Shown here: in pieces, positions 53,934-63,065 of the stretch | Layout: each line of letters opens with the position of its first letter | How positions within the stretch are numbered: the stretch's first letter is position 1 | Origin: BJGO01 sp964640655 | GTDB taxonomy: Bacteria; Bacteroidota; Bacteroidia; Chitinophagales; UBA10324 | Assembly (NCBI GenBank): GCA_964640655.1 | Contig: CAZXFT010000003.1 | Coordinates: 1-64,000 of the forward strand | Direction of reading: 5' to 3' | Length of the DNA stretch: 64,000 bases | Program-made: the position numbers and the translations under genes | The notes under the pieces: model-generated | The model's database searches: none | Seen by the model: only the letters and a program-made list of their open reading frames with translations | What the model was told of the DNA's origin: nothing

Positions 53934-54003
53934 CGTTTGGGCATCATTGTAATTTTAATAAAACACGTTTGAAATTCACAGCAGTAAGCAACTTTATTTC
54001 ACA

Positions 54004-54011
54004 TAGTTTTG
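54004..54011 (+). promoter_or_regulatory. -7 box abutting the flavin oxidoreductase start
   Basis: TAGTTTTG matches TAnnTTTG and ends 7 nt before the ATG at 54019, predicting a near-leaderless mRNA. Confidence 0.5.
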
Positions 54012-54018
54012 CTTCCTG

Positions 54019-55428
54019 ATGCCTAAAAATATTATTGTCATCGGCGCAGGTCCTGCCGGGTTAACGGCTGCATATAAATTGGTTCAGGCTGGTCATAAAG
54101 TGCGTGTATATGAGGCCGGTGCGCACGTAGGTGGGCTGGCTCGCAGCTTCGAACTTTGGGGGCAAACGGTAGATTGCGGCCCTCACCGTTTTTTTAGCAA
54201 CGATAAAATCGTAAACGATTTTTTTAAAGAAGTGGTGAAAGATGATTACGTTAACGTAAATCGCCTCACCCGTATCTATTACAACAACCGTTTTTTTTAC
54301 TATCCCCTAAAGGTGAGTAATGTATTGCTGAATATTGGTCCGCTGGGCATTATACAAATCTTATGGAGCTATGCCTTAACTCGTATTAATCCTGTTAAAA
54401 ACCCGCAAACCTTTGAAGAATGGGTGGTAGATAAGTTTGGAAGAAAACTGTACTCAATCTTTTTTAAAAATTATTCCGAAAAACTATGGGGCATACCCTG
54501 CGCTAAAATCGACGCCGACTGGGCAGCACAGCGTATTAAAAAGTTTTCGCTGATGGAGGCCGTAAAGACTGCACTATTCGGGAATAAATCCAATAAACAT
54601 AAAACCCTCGTGGATCAGTTTGCTTATCCAAGCAAGGGTACAGGGAGCATTTATGTAAAAATGAAAGACTTCATTGAACAACAGGGTGCTCAGGTTTTTT
54701 TGAACTCACAGGTTAAGAGAGTCTTGCTGAAAGACAAAAAAGCCGTAGGAGTGGAATTGGTCAATGACCAACAAATATTTGCCGACGAAATCATCAGCAC
54801 CATGCCTTTAACTTTGATGGTGCACGGATTGGACGCTGTCCCTGAAACTGTTTTGCAGGCTTGCAATCAATTGTACTATCGCAATACTATTTTGGTTTAT
54901 CTCGAAGTCGATGCTGTGGATTTGTTCCCTGACAACTGGATTTATATACATAGTCCCGAAGTGCTGCACGGTCGCATTACAAACTTCCGCAACTGGAGCC
55001 CAGATTTATATGGCCATAAAAACACAACCATACTCTGCCTCGAATACTGGTGTTTCGATAACGATGAAATCTGGTCTAAAGACGAAGCCTACTTCAGCAA
55101 ACTGGCTAGCGATGAAGTCAAGAAAATAAAACTGGTAAATCAGGAAACTAAAATATTAAACTCATCAGTAGTAAAGCTGCAACGATGTTATCCGGTTTAT
55201 GAAACCGGCTATATGCAACACATTGAGGTCATCAAAAATTATTTAGATGGTATCGAGAACCTTCGCGTCATAGGTCGTTATGGTTCGTTTAAGTATAACA
55301 ATCAAGACCACTCCATATTGATGGGTCTATTGGCTGCACGAGAAATTCTCACCGGCAACAGTGAAGATTTATGGACCATCAATACAGATAGCGAGTATCA
55401 GGAGAAAGGAGAGGTGCTCGAATCCTGA
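54019..55428 (+). CDS. FAD-dependent amine oxidase/protoporphyrinogen oxidase-like protein
   Basis: A 469-residue flavoprotein. The N-terminal FAD-binding motif is VIGAGPAGLTAAYKLVQAGH, with GGLARSFELWG and DCGPHRFFSND after. YSEKLWGIPCAKIDADWAAQRI is like the group of UDP-galactopyranose mutase- and PPO-like enzymes found near polysaccharide genes. The C-terminal FAD segment is LRVIGRYGSFKYNNQDHSILMG. The reaction is unknown. It is divergent from the membrane protein; both could serve glycan assembly. Confidence 0.82.
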   Translation: MPKNIIVIGAGPAGLTAAYKLVQAGHKVRVYEAGAHVGGLARSFELWGQTVDCGPHRFFSNDKIVNDFFKEVVKDDYVNVNRLTRIYYNNRFFYYPLKVSNVLLNIGPLGIIQILWSYALTRINPVKNPQTFEEWVVDKFGRKLYSIFFKNYSEKLWGIPCAKIDADWAAQRIKKFSLMEAVKTALFGNKSNKHKTLVDQFAYPSKGTGSIYVKMKDFIEQQGAQVFLNSQVKRVLLKDKKAVGVELVNDQQIFADEIISTMPLTLMVHGLDAVPETVLQACNQLYYRNTILVYLEVDAVDLFPDNWIYIHSPEVLHGRITNFRNWSPDLYGHKNTTILCLEYWCFDNDEIWSKDEAYFSKLASDEVKKIKLVNQETKILNSSVVKLQRCYPVYETGYMQHIEVIKNYLDGIENLRVIGRYGSFKYNNQDHSILMGLLAAREILTGNSEDLWTINTDSEYQEKGEVLES

Positions 55429-55442
55429 AGTAAAAAACTTAA

Positions 55443-56351
55443 CTACTTAATTTCATAAGTATTCCCTTCCACACTTGCCATACTTGCGTTAAATATCTCT
55501 TTGGCTTCTGTCTCAAACAACATCTCCGAAATATAACGGGAAGAAAAATGTCCTAACAATAATTGCTTTGCTCCGGCCTGTTTTGCAATGGACGCCGCCT
55601 GCTTGGCAGTGCAGTGAAAGCGCTCCCGTGCCTTCACCGCATCGACTTCAAGAAAAGTGCTTTCGTGATAAAGAAGGTCAACTCCCTTAATTTTTTTCAG
55701 ATACGATTCATTAAAAATAGTGTCTGAACAAAAAGCATATTTTCTGGGAGCACGCCGGGTTACCATTTTTTCATTGGGTATTATAGCACCGGATGTTGTT
55801 TTATAATCGGATCCTGCCTTAATATTTTCAATAGCTTCAATAGGAATCCTGTATTCACTCAAGGCTTCGGTTCTGATATTTACCCGGTCATCCTTTTCAG
55901 TAAAGAGGTACCCAAAACATGCTATGCGGTGTTGCATAGGTATAGACTCTATACGTACCAAATCATTTTCAAATAATATGCGACTGTTATCATCCACCTC
56001 CACAAACGAAAGTTCAAAGCACAAACGGGTAGCCGATGCCTGTAAATTGAGTTCGATAATTTCTCGCAATCCTTTGGGAGAATATATGGTTAAAGGTTGC
56101 TCTCTCTTATATAGGTGAAGCGAGGTAATTAATCCCGGTAACCCATAATAGTGGTCACCATGTAAATGCGAAATAAAAACTTCTGAGCATCTGGAGAACT
56201 TAATTCCATAGTCGCGAACACGGTTTTGAACTCCTTCACCACAGTCGAGCATAAAAACCCGATTGTGGTGTGTTACAACCTGTGCGGTGGTGTTGCGGTT
56301 ACGTGTAGGAAGTGCAGCGCTGTTACCAAGAATAGTAACGCTGAAGTTCAT
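55443..56351 (-). CDS. rnz: Ribonuclease Z
   Basis: A 302-residue metallo-beta-lactamase-fold endonuclease that trims tRNA 3' ends. The zinc motif is FISHLHGDHYYGLPGLI, with FCSDTIFNESY and LLYHESTFLEVDAVKARERFHCTAKQAA later in the sequence. GHFSSRY supplies the last His. Length is normal for short RNase Z. Its start overlaps the STAS gene stop by one base (TAATG). Confidence 0.95.
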   Translation of the reverse strand: MNFSVTILGNSAALPTRNRNTTAQVVTHHNRVFMLDCGEGVQNRVRDYGIKFSRCSEVFISHLHGDHYYGLPGLITSLHLYKREQPLTIYSPKGLREIIELNLQASATRLCFELSFVEVDDNSRILFENDLVRIESIPMQHRIACFGYLFTEKDDRVNIRTEALSEYRIPIEAIENIKAGSDYKTTSGAIIPNEKMVTRRAPRKYAFCSDTIFNESYLKKIKGVDLLYHESTFLEVDAVKARERFHCTAKQAASIAKQAGAKQLLLGHFSSRYISEMLFETEAKEIFNASMASVEGNTYEIK

Positions 56352-56722
56352 TATCCTTTCTTAATATCTTTTTCTATTTCTTCCATCATCACCATATCAA
56401 TAGATTCCTCTTTAGAGTGAATGATGGTGAGTATAGAATCTAGCTGAGAAATTTTAATCAACTTGTGAACATTATCGCTCACATTACAAAGAACCAGATT
56501 ACCACCTGAGTTTTTGCATAGACGATTGGCAATAAGTATTGAACTTAATCCGGAAGAATCCACAAAGCGAACCCGACTTGTATCAAAAATTATATTCTTA
56601 ACGCCTTCGGCATTTAACACGATCATTTCTGATTTCACTAATGGGGCAATAACTGAGTTCAACTTTTCTTCTTCTAACGTGAAAATACAGTACTTGTCGT
56701 GTTTGTCGAGTGTAAACTTCAT
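56351..56722 (-). CDS. STAS-domain protein (anti-sigma factor antagonist-like)
   Basis: A 123-residue single STAS domain. The conserved FVDSSGLSSILIANR has the serine that is phosphorylated in SpoIIAA-like antagonists. A C-terminal acidic/lysine tail extends the domain (MVMMEEIEKDIKKG). No partner kinase or sigma factor is near. It is translationally coupled to rnz, an arrangement that may reflect growth-linked control. Confidence 0.86.
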   Translation of the reverse strand: MKFTLDKHDKYCIFTLEEEKLNSVIAPLVKSEMIVLNAEGVKNIIFDTSRVRFVDSSGLSSILIANRLCKNSGGNLVLCNVSDNVHKLIKISQLDSILTIIHSKEESIDMVMMEEIEKDIKKG

Positions 56723-56943
56723 AACGGTATGTGGTGTTTGTATTTGGGATTCTAAATTTGAACGTAAAATTAGAATTATTTACTCAAAAAGAAACAAAAT
56801 GGGGTACTTATATGTAGAAACTAACATTGGAAAGCAGCCAAAAAATCACCTGAACGTAAATAATGGCTATTTTTCAAGCAAACAAACCGCTTTTAGCGTA
56901 TCAATAAAGTCTTGGTGCGCTATTTGTAAAAACTGAAAACACT

Positions 56944-59472
56944 ATGGAACAAAAATTTTCACCAAAGGTCAAAGAAGTTATTGCCTATGCCAGAGAGGAA
57001 GCTCTTCGTCTCGGTCATGATTACATTGGCGTTGAGCATTTGCTGTTAGGACTCATTCGCGACGAAGAAGGCACTGCCCCACGCATTTTAAAGTCTCTGG
57101 AAGTGGATTTAGTCATGCTGCGCCGTGTATTGGAAGATTCCATTCGCGATAAAGCTGTTCACCAGGCTCAGGAGCTCAATAATATGCCTCTCACTAAGCA
57201 GGCTGAAAAGGTGTTGAAATTTGCTTTGCTTGAGGCCAAGACTATGCGGAATGATACCATCGGTACTGAACATCTTATGATGTCTATCTTAAAAGTAAAA
57301 GACAATATCGCTACCGAAATACTCAATCGCTTCTCCGTTGATCACGAGACATTCAAGGCAGAATTTGATTTTATAAATAAAGATATTCGTGCCGATATGA
57401 CAAACGACGGCGGCGAAGAGGAAGCTTTTGAGGACGAAGACCGTTCAAAAAGCGCCAGCAAAAAACCTGGGGCTTCAAAATCCAAGACTCCTGTATTGGA
57501 CAACTTTGGCCGCGATATTACCAAGATGGCTGAAGAAGGAACATTGGACCCTATAGTAGGTCGTGAAACGGAAATAGAGCGCGTTTCTCAAATTTTATCA
57601 CGTCGCAAGAAAAACAATCCCATACTCATTGGCGAGCCTGGTGTAGGTAAAACTGCAGTTGTTGAAGGTCTTGCACTACGCATTATTCAGCGTAAAGTAT
57701 CTCGTGTACTTTACGATAAGCGTATTGTGATGCTCGATTTGGCAGCACTTGTTGCCGGAACAAAGTATAGAGGACAGTTTGAAGAGCGTATCAAGGCCAT
57801 TATGAATGAATTGGAGAAGAATCGCGATGTGATTCTTTTTATTGATGAAATACATACAATTGTTGGTGCCGGCGGCGCTACAGGTTCCCTGGATGCCTCT
57901 AACATATTTAAACCGGCTCTGGCTCGCGGAGAACTGCAATGCATTGGAGCTTCAACTTTAGATGAGTACCGTCAGCATATCGAAAAAGATGGGGCTTTGG
58001 ATCGTCGTTTCCAAAAGGTAATTATTGATCCACCATCACCGGAAGAAACAGTAACCATACTGAACAATATTAAAGGCAAGTACGAAGAGTTTCATAACGT
58101 TAACTATACTCCAGAGGCCATTGAAGCTTGTGTGAAACTGAGTACACGTTATATCACTGACAGGCTTCTTCCTGACAAAGCCATAGACGTAATTGACGAA
58201 GTAGGAGCCAAGGTTCACCTGAAAAACATTCACGTTCCTCAGTCAATACTTGATTTAGAAAAGAAGATTGAAGAAATCAAGGTTGAAAAGAACAAAGTAG
58301 TTAAAAGTCAACGCTACGAAGAGGCAGCCCGACTTCGTGATTCTGAAAAGAAATTGTTGGAAGACTTGGAGAAAGCTAAACAAAACTGGGAAGAGGAAAC
58401 CAAATCTAAACGCTACCCGGTTACTGATGAAGATATTGCTGAAGTTGTTGCTATGATGACCGGAATTCCTGTTAAGCGTGTGGCTCAGTCAGAAAGCAAC
58501 AGGTTATTGAAGATGGCTGATGATTTAAAAGGAAGTGTTGTTGGTCAGGATGATGCTATTATCAAGATAACCAAGGCTATACAACGTAACCGTGCAGGAT
58601 TAAAAGATCCAAAGAAACCAATCGGCTCGTTCATTTTCTTAGGTCCTACAGGTGTTGGTAAAACCGAGTTGGCAAAAGTATTGGCTCGCTATCTTTTTGA
58701 CAGTGAAGATTCACTGATTAGAATTGATATGAGTGAATACATGGAGAAATTCAGCGTAAGCCGCCTGATTGGCGCTCCTCCAGGCTATGTTGGCTACGAA
58801 GAAGGTGGTCAATTAACTGAAAGAGTTCGTCGCAAACCATATTCTGTAATCCTACTTGATGAGATTGAAAAAGCACATCCTGATGTCTACAGTGTGCTGT
58901 TGCAGGTTTTAGATGACGGAATATTAACTGATGGCTTAGGTCGTAAAGTGGATTTCAAAAACACCTTAATTATAATGACCTCCAACATTGGAGCACGTCA
59001 ATTAAAAGATTTTGGACAAGGTATCGGTTTTGGAACTTCTGCAAAACGCGAAAGCGCAGACACACACTCTAAGTCAGTTATAGAATCTGCATTGAAGCGC
59101 ACCTTCTCTCCGGAATTCTTAAATCGTATTGATGATGTGGTAGTGTTCAATTCATTAACTAAAGAACATATTCACTCTATCATTGACATCACGCTGAAGA
59201 GTCTTTATGATCGTGTAATTAATTTGGGCTTTTCCCTCGAATTATCCGACAAGGCCAAAGACTTTATAGCAGAGCGTGGCTACGATGCCAACTTTGGTGC
59301 GCGTCCGCTACACAGAGCTATTCAGAAACATTTGGAAGATCCGTTGGCTGAAGAAATTTTAGCATCGGGTATTAAGAATGGAGACATTATGTTTGTGGAT
59401 ACAGATGCTAAAGGTGAAAAATTAAAATTCACAATTAAGCATACCAAGAAACAAGAGAAAACAGACGCTTAA
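56944..59472 (+). CDS. clpC: ATP-dependent Clp protease ATP-binding subunit ClpC
   Basis: An 842-residue AAA+ unfoldase feeding ClpP. The N domain has two Clp_N repeats (IAYAREEALRLGHDYIGVEH, LKFALLEAKTMRNDTIGTEH). The first ATPase has GEPGVGKTAVVEG and ILFIDEIHTIVGAGGATGS. A UVR/middle coiled coil (YEEAARLRDSEKKLLEDL) separates it from the second ATPase, GPTGVGKTELAK and ILLDEIEKAHPDV. An acidic linker at about 150-175 is notable. It is single, with a terminator after it. Confidence 0.95.
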   Translation: MEQKFSPKVKEVIAYAREEALRLGHDYIGVEHLLLGLIRDEEGTAPRILKSLEVDLVMLRRVLEDSIRDKAVHQAQELNNMPLTKQAEKVLKFALLEAKTMRNDTIGTEHLMMSILKVKDNIATEILNRFSVDHETFKAEFDFINKDIRADMTNDGGEEEAFEDEDRSKSASKKPGASKSKTPVLDNFGRDITKMAEEGTLDPIVGRETEIERVSQILSRRKKNNPILIGEPGVGKTAVVEGLALRIIQRKVSRVLYDKRIVMLDLAALVAGTKYRGQFEERIKAIMNELEKNRDVILFIDEIHTIVGAGGATGSLDASNIFKPALARGELQCIGASTLDEYRQHIEKDGALDRRFQKVIIDPPSPEETVTILNNIKGKYEEFHNVNYTPEAIEACVKLSTRYITDRLLPDKAIDVIDEVGAKVHLKNIHVPQSILDLEKKIEEIKVEKNKVVKSQRYEEAARLRDSEKKLLEDLEKAKQNWEEETKSKRYPVTDEDIAEVVAMMTGIPVKRVAQSESNRLLKMADDLKGSVVGQDDAIIKITKAIQRNRAGLKDPKKPIGSFIFLGPTGVGKTELAKVLARYLFDSEDSLIRIDMSEYMEKFSVSRLIGAPPGYVGYEEGGQLTERVRRKPYSVILLDEIEKAHPDVYSVLLQVLDDGILTDGLGRKVDFKNTLIIMTSNIGARQLKDFGQGIGFGTSAKRESADTHSKSVIESALKRTFSPEFLNRIDDVVVFNSLTKEHIHSIIDITLKSLYDRVINLGFSLELSDKAKDFIAERGYDANFGARPLHRAIQKHLEDPLAEEILASGIKNGDIMFVDTDAKGEKLKFTIKHTKKQEKTDA

Positions 59473-59493
59473 TATTCCTTAACAAATTTTACA

Positions 59494-59524
59494 AAGGCTG
59501 TCTTTAACTGAGACGGCCTTTTTT
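59494..59524 (+). terminator. Rho-independent terminator of clpC
   Basis: AAGGCTGTCT pairs with AGACGGCCTT (10 bp, one G-U) around a 7-nt loop, followed by T residues, 21 bp after the clpC stop. Confidence 0.85.
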
Positions 59525-59533
59525 ATTTAGACC

Positions 59534-60472
59534 TCAGTTGACTTTTAAGTAAGGTTCAACCTTTTGATAAAAGGCATTATTGATTGCAGCACAATTTTTA
59601 ATATCCGAAACTGTCTTAAATGGTCCGTGGTTATCTCTATATCTGATGAGAATGCCAGCTATGTTTTTATCGAAATAAGCATGTCGTTTAAGTTCATCCT
59701 CACTACAGGTATTGATGTTTAATTGTTTGACAGGTAGCTTACTCATTAATAATGCTGATTGATTTTTGTCAAACCATTCAGCGGTGATGCCTATAACATC
59801 AAGCAATTGCTCTTTTGCAATGAATGCTCCAAAGCGATTGCGATATTTTAATATACGGGAGGCCAATGTCGGACCAATACCCGGAAGGGATATTAAGTCG
59901 GCGGAGTCTGCAACATTGATGTCAACCAGCCATTGTTTTTCTTCAATCACTTGCTTGTCTATCTGTACCATTGATTCAACCGTTTTTGTTTCTTTCTGTT
60001 GCGGTATGTAAATCCAGGGTTTCAGCCGCTCCACATCCTGTTCTGTCAGTGAAAATATTTTCTTCAGATCGTCAGCCGTTTTAAATACTGCACCTGAATT
60101 TCGATATTTGATGAAGACATTAGCTTTCTTGGGGCTTAAACCAAGCAACAATAAACTATCTAGTGTTATGGTGTTGGGGTTAAAGTGAAAATAACTGATT
60201 GTTTGAGCAGCATCAGTAAATTGAGGTTTTGTATTTTCTGATGTAATCTGTTCTTCGAATGTATAGTTACAACTTATTTGTTGTTTAGCATTGTTAATCC
60301 AATACATCTGCACATCGTTAAGATTGTTCAAAGGAGGCAGAAACAATAGAGGATGAATGAAGCGATAAATGATAAGCAGGAGGATTATAGAAACTAGTAT
60401 TAAAGTGCCTCTGGTTTCCTGTCGGGTGAAAGTGAAATATTTTCTCAGATAACGTTTCGCATCCTTCTTCAT
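59534..60472 (-). CDS. Membrane-anchored helix-hairpin-helix protein (ComEA-like)
   Basis: A 312-residue protein with one membrane segment (LILVSIILLLIIYRFI, about residues 24-40). Three HhH DNA-binding units follow: LLLGLSPKKANVFIKYRN, LISLPGIGPTLASRILKYRN and a more diverged AYFDKNIAGILIRYRDNHG. This resembles ComEA-type proteins that bind incoming DNA, but Bacteroidota versions with three repeats are mostly uncharacterised. It converges on clpC. Confidence 0.85.
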   Translation of the reverse strand: MKKDAKRYLRKYFTFTRQETRGTLILVSIILLLIIYRFIHPLLFLPPLNNLNDVQMYWINNAKQQISCNYTFEEQITSENTKPQFTDAAQTISYFHFNPNTITLDSLLLLGLSPKKANVFIKYRNSGAVFKTADDLKKIFSLTEQDVERLKPWIYIPQQKETKTVESMVQIDKQVIEEKQWLVDINVADSADLISLPGIGPTLASRILKYRNRFGAFIAKEQLLDVIGITAEWFDKNQSALLMSKLPVKQLNINTCSEDELKRHAYFDKNIAGILIRYRDNHGPFKTVSDIKNCAAINNAFYQKVEPYLKVN

Positions 60473-60591
60473 AAAGCATAAACATTATAACTAGAACGAA
60501 GGTATTAAATCAGAGCACTAATACAAGAGATTTCTATGATTAATTTATAGCAATTTGTGTGCATTACTCCGGTGAAATAATTTGCAATGAG

Positions 60592-60599
60592 CATATTTG
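60592..60599 (+). promoter_or_regulatory. -7 box abutting the DUF2490 start
   Basis: CATATTTG (one base off TAnnTTTG) ends 5 nt before the ATG at 60605. The leader would be nearly absent. Confidence 0.45.
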
Positions 60600-60604
60600 T
60601 ATGA

Positions 60605-61378
60605 ATGAGAAGATTGTGTTTTATCCTTTTATTTTTACTTCTGCTAAAAAATTCAACTGCGCAATTATTACGTCAATACACCTCTAACAACACTGGCTGG
60701 TATATGTATTTTGGCACACACTCTTTTTCAGAACAATGGAGTTGGCATGCTGAGGCGCAATGGCGTCGTAATAACTGGATTACTGATGCACAACAATTGT
60801 TGCTGCGAACCGGAGTTAATTATAACATTACTAGGAATGTAATGATAACAGCAGGTTATTGTTTTGTGAAGACTTATCCTTATGGAGATTTTCCGGTTAA
60901 AGTAGATTTTCCTGAAAACAGAATTTGGCAACAACTTCAACTGAAACAAATTCTAGGAAGACTTGAATTGACTCATCGTTTCAGACAAGAACAAAGATTT
61001 ATTCATTTGCCTGTTTTAAAAGATACATTGTATCAACCTGGTGTTTCTGTTTTTCAGAATCGCTTTCGATTGCTCCATCGTTTTTCGCTTCCTTTAAATA
61101 ACACAACTATCTCCGATAATACCATTTATCTGACTGCATACGATGAAGTGATGATAAGTTTTGGTAAGAATGTAGGTATGAACATTTTTGATCAAAACCG
61201 TGCATATGCAGCATTAGGGTATAAGGTGCCTAAATTGGGTCGTGTGGAATTGGGCTACATGAACCAGCAGCTGATGAAGAGTGATGGAATCAAAATAGAA
61301 AACAACCATACATTACAGATGGCTTTGTTTTCATCCATTGAGTTCATGAAGATTAAAGAAAAGAAGCTTGCGGATTAA
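60605..61378 (+). CDS. DUF2490 family protein
   Basis: A 257-residue protein of the DUF2490 family. A signal peptide (MRRLCFILLFLLLLKNSTA) is followed by beta-strand-rich sequence with many aromatic residues, including LRTGVNYNITRNVMITAGYCFV, RLELTHRFRQEQRFI, FQNRFRLLHRFSLPL and YLTAYDEVMISFGK. It is probably an outer-membrane barrel; function unknown. Its 3' end overlaps that of lysS. An ATG at 60601 lies in another frame. Confidence 0.85.
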   Translation: MRRLCFILLFLLLLKNSTAQLLRQYTSNNTGWYMYFGTHSFSEQWSWHAEAQWRRNNWITDAQQLLLRTGVNYNITRNVMITAGYCFVKTYPYGDFPVKVDFPENRIWQQLQLKQILGRLELTHRFRQEQRFIHLPVLKDTLYQPGVSVFQNRFRLLHRFSLPLNNTTISDNTIYLTAYDEVMISFGKNVGMNIFDQNRAYAALGYKVPKLGRVELGYMNQQLMKSDGIKIENNHTLQMALFSSIEFMKIKEKKLAD

Positions 61379-62892
61379 TCAAAACGTTCCGGTTTCATCT
61401 GCGGAAAGAACAGTACATCCTGAATAGAGTGTGAGTTAGTCATTATCATAGTCAGTCGGTCAATACCAATTCCGAGTCCTGCTGTTGGAGGCATACCATA
61501 TTCCAATGCTCGCAGAAAGTCTTCATCAAGTACCATAGCTTCTTCATCGCCACGTTTGCCTAACTCCATTTGCTCTTCGAATCGCATGCGCTGGTCTACC
61601 GGGTCATTTAACTCAGAGAATGAGTTGCACAATTCCTTGGCATTGCAGATGGCTTCAAAACGCTCTACCAGTCCGGGTTTGCTGCGATGTTTCTTGGCCA
61701 ATGGTGACATCTCAACAGGATAGTCTGTTATAAAAGTGGGTTGAATCAACTTGGGTTCAACATGTTCTCCAAAAATTTCATCAATAATTTTTCCTTTGCC
61801 CATTGTATTATCAATGTTCACTTTCAATTTGCGTGCTTCCTCGCGCATTTGTGCTTCACTCATTTCACTAATGTCTATACCGGTGTATTCCTTTATAGCT
61901 TCAAACATAGTATAGCGCTTCCAGGGTCTTTTGAAGTTGATGACATTTTCACCCACCTTAACTTCAGTAGTTCCGTTAACGTCTATTGCAACCTTTTCAA
62001 CCATTTCTTCTACTAAATCCATCATCCAGTAATAATCTTTGTATGCTACATACAATTCAATCTGGGTAAACTCCGGATTGTGCGTGCGATCCATTCCTTC
62101 GTTTCTGAAGTCTTTACTGAATTCATATACGCCGTCAAAACCACCAACTATAAGTCTCTTCAGATATAACTCGTTTGCGATACGCAGGAATAATTGCATA
62201 TCCAATGTGTTGTGATGTGTTTTAAATGGTCGGGCTGCCGCACCACCATATATAGGTTGCAGAATTGGAGTTTCCACTTCTAAATATCCTTTGGTGTTTA
62301 GATACTCCCGAATGGAATTCACCAGCCTGCTTCGCTTCACAAAAACTTCTTTCGAAGCCGGGTTAATATTCAGATCTACATAACGTTGACGATAGCGCAA
62401 TTCGGGGTTAGTAACAGCGTCAAACACTTCACCTTCTTTCTCTTTAACCACAGGAAGCGGTTTTAAGGATTTACTCAATAACTTGAGACTTTGTACATGC
62501 AGACTTATTTCTCCTGTTTTTGTTCGAAATATATATCCCGTAACACCAACAAAATCTCCCAGATCTATTAGTTTTTTGAAAACGGTGTTGTAAAATGTTT
62601 TATCCTCAGTAGGGCATAGTTCATCGCGGCTAATGTAGAGTTGAATCTTTCCAGCGCTATCCTGAATCACTGCAAACGATGCTGAGCCCATAATGCGCTT
62701 GCTCATAACACGTCCGGCTATGGATATGGTTTTACCTTCGTAGTTGGCAGCATCTTGCTCATACAGACTTAGAATGTTTTTGCTGTAGTCATTAACCTCA
62801 AAAGTTTCGGCTGGAAAAGGATCAATTCCTAACTGTTGAAGTTCCAGTAAAGATTGGCGGCGTATGGTTTCGTGTTCACTCAATTGAGTCAT
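61375..62892 (-). CDS. lysS: Lysyl-tRNA synthetase (class II)
   Basis: A 505-residue class II synthetase. The N-terminal OB fold includes ISIAGRVMSKRIMGSASFAVIQD and binds the anticodon. Motif 2 is in FRNEGMDRTHNPEFTQIELY and motif 3 in GLGIGIDRLTMIMTNSHSIQ. KRSRLVNSIREYLNTKGYLEVETPIL is motif 1. I chose the ATG at 62892 (MTQLSEHE); one five codons upstream (62907) is possible. Confidence 0.96.
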   Translation of the reverse strand: MTQLSEHETIRRQSLLELQQLGIDPFPAETFEVNDYSKNILSLYEQDAANYEGKTISIAGRVMSKRIMGSASFAVIQDSAGKIQLYISRDELCPTEDKTFYNTVFKKLIDLGDFVGVTGYIFRTKTGEISLHVQSLKLLSKSLKPLPVVKEKEGEVFDAVTNPELRYRQRYVDLNINPASKEVFVKRSRLVNSIREYLNTKGYLEVETPILQPIYGGAAARPFKTHHNTLDMQLFLRIANELYLKRLIVGGFDGVYEFSKDFRNEGMDRTHNPEFTQIELYVAYKDYYWMMDLVEEMVEKVAIDVNGTTEVKVGENVINFKRPWKRYTMFEAIKEYTGIDISEMSEAQMREEARKLKVNIDNTMGKGKIIDEIFGEHVEPKLIQPTFITDYPVEMSPLAKKHRSKPGLVERFEAICNAKELCNSFSELNDPVDQRMRFEEQMELGKRGDEEAMVLDEDFLRALEYGMPPTAGLGIGIDRLTMIMTNSHSIQDVLFFPQMKPERFD

Positions 62893-62920
62893 AATGTTCA
62901 ATGGCAATTAATGGCGCGCG

Positions 62921-62928
62921 CAAAAGTA
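62921..62928 (-). promoter_or_regulatory. -7 box upstream of lysS
   Basis: TACTTTTG on the minus strand matches TAnnTTTG exactly, 28 nt before the ATG at 62892 (13 nt before the one at 62907). Confidence 0.45.
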
Positions 62929-63065
62929 ATATGTATGTGTTAGAGTATAAGTTGATCCTGAAATGAAAGTTCATCTCACACATTTGCGAAACAATAATCC
63001 ATACTAAATAAGCTATGCTGCGAAAAAAACTATCTTATAGTGCTTCTAATTTACATGATCTACTG

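Noticed and set aside
56799..56936. A 45-codon plus-strand frame upstream of clpC
   Set aside because: Composition is unremarkable, there is no recognisable motif or promoter box, and it is the tail of a frame antisense to the STAS gene.
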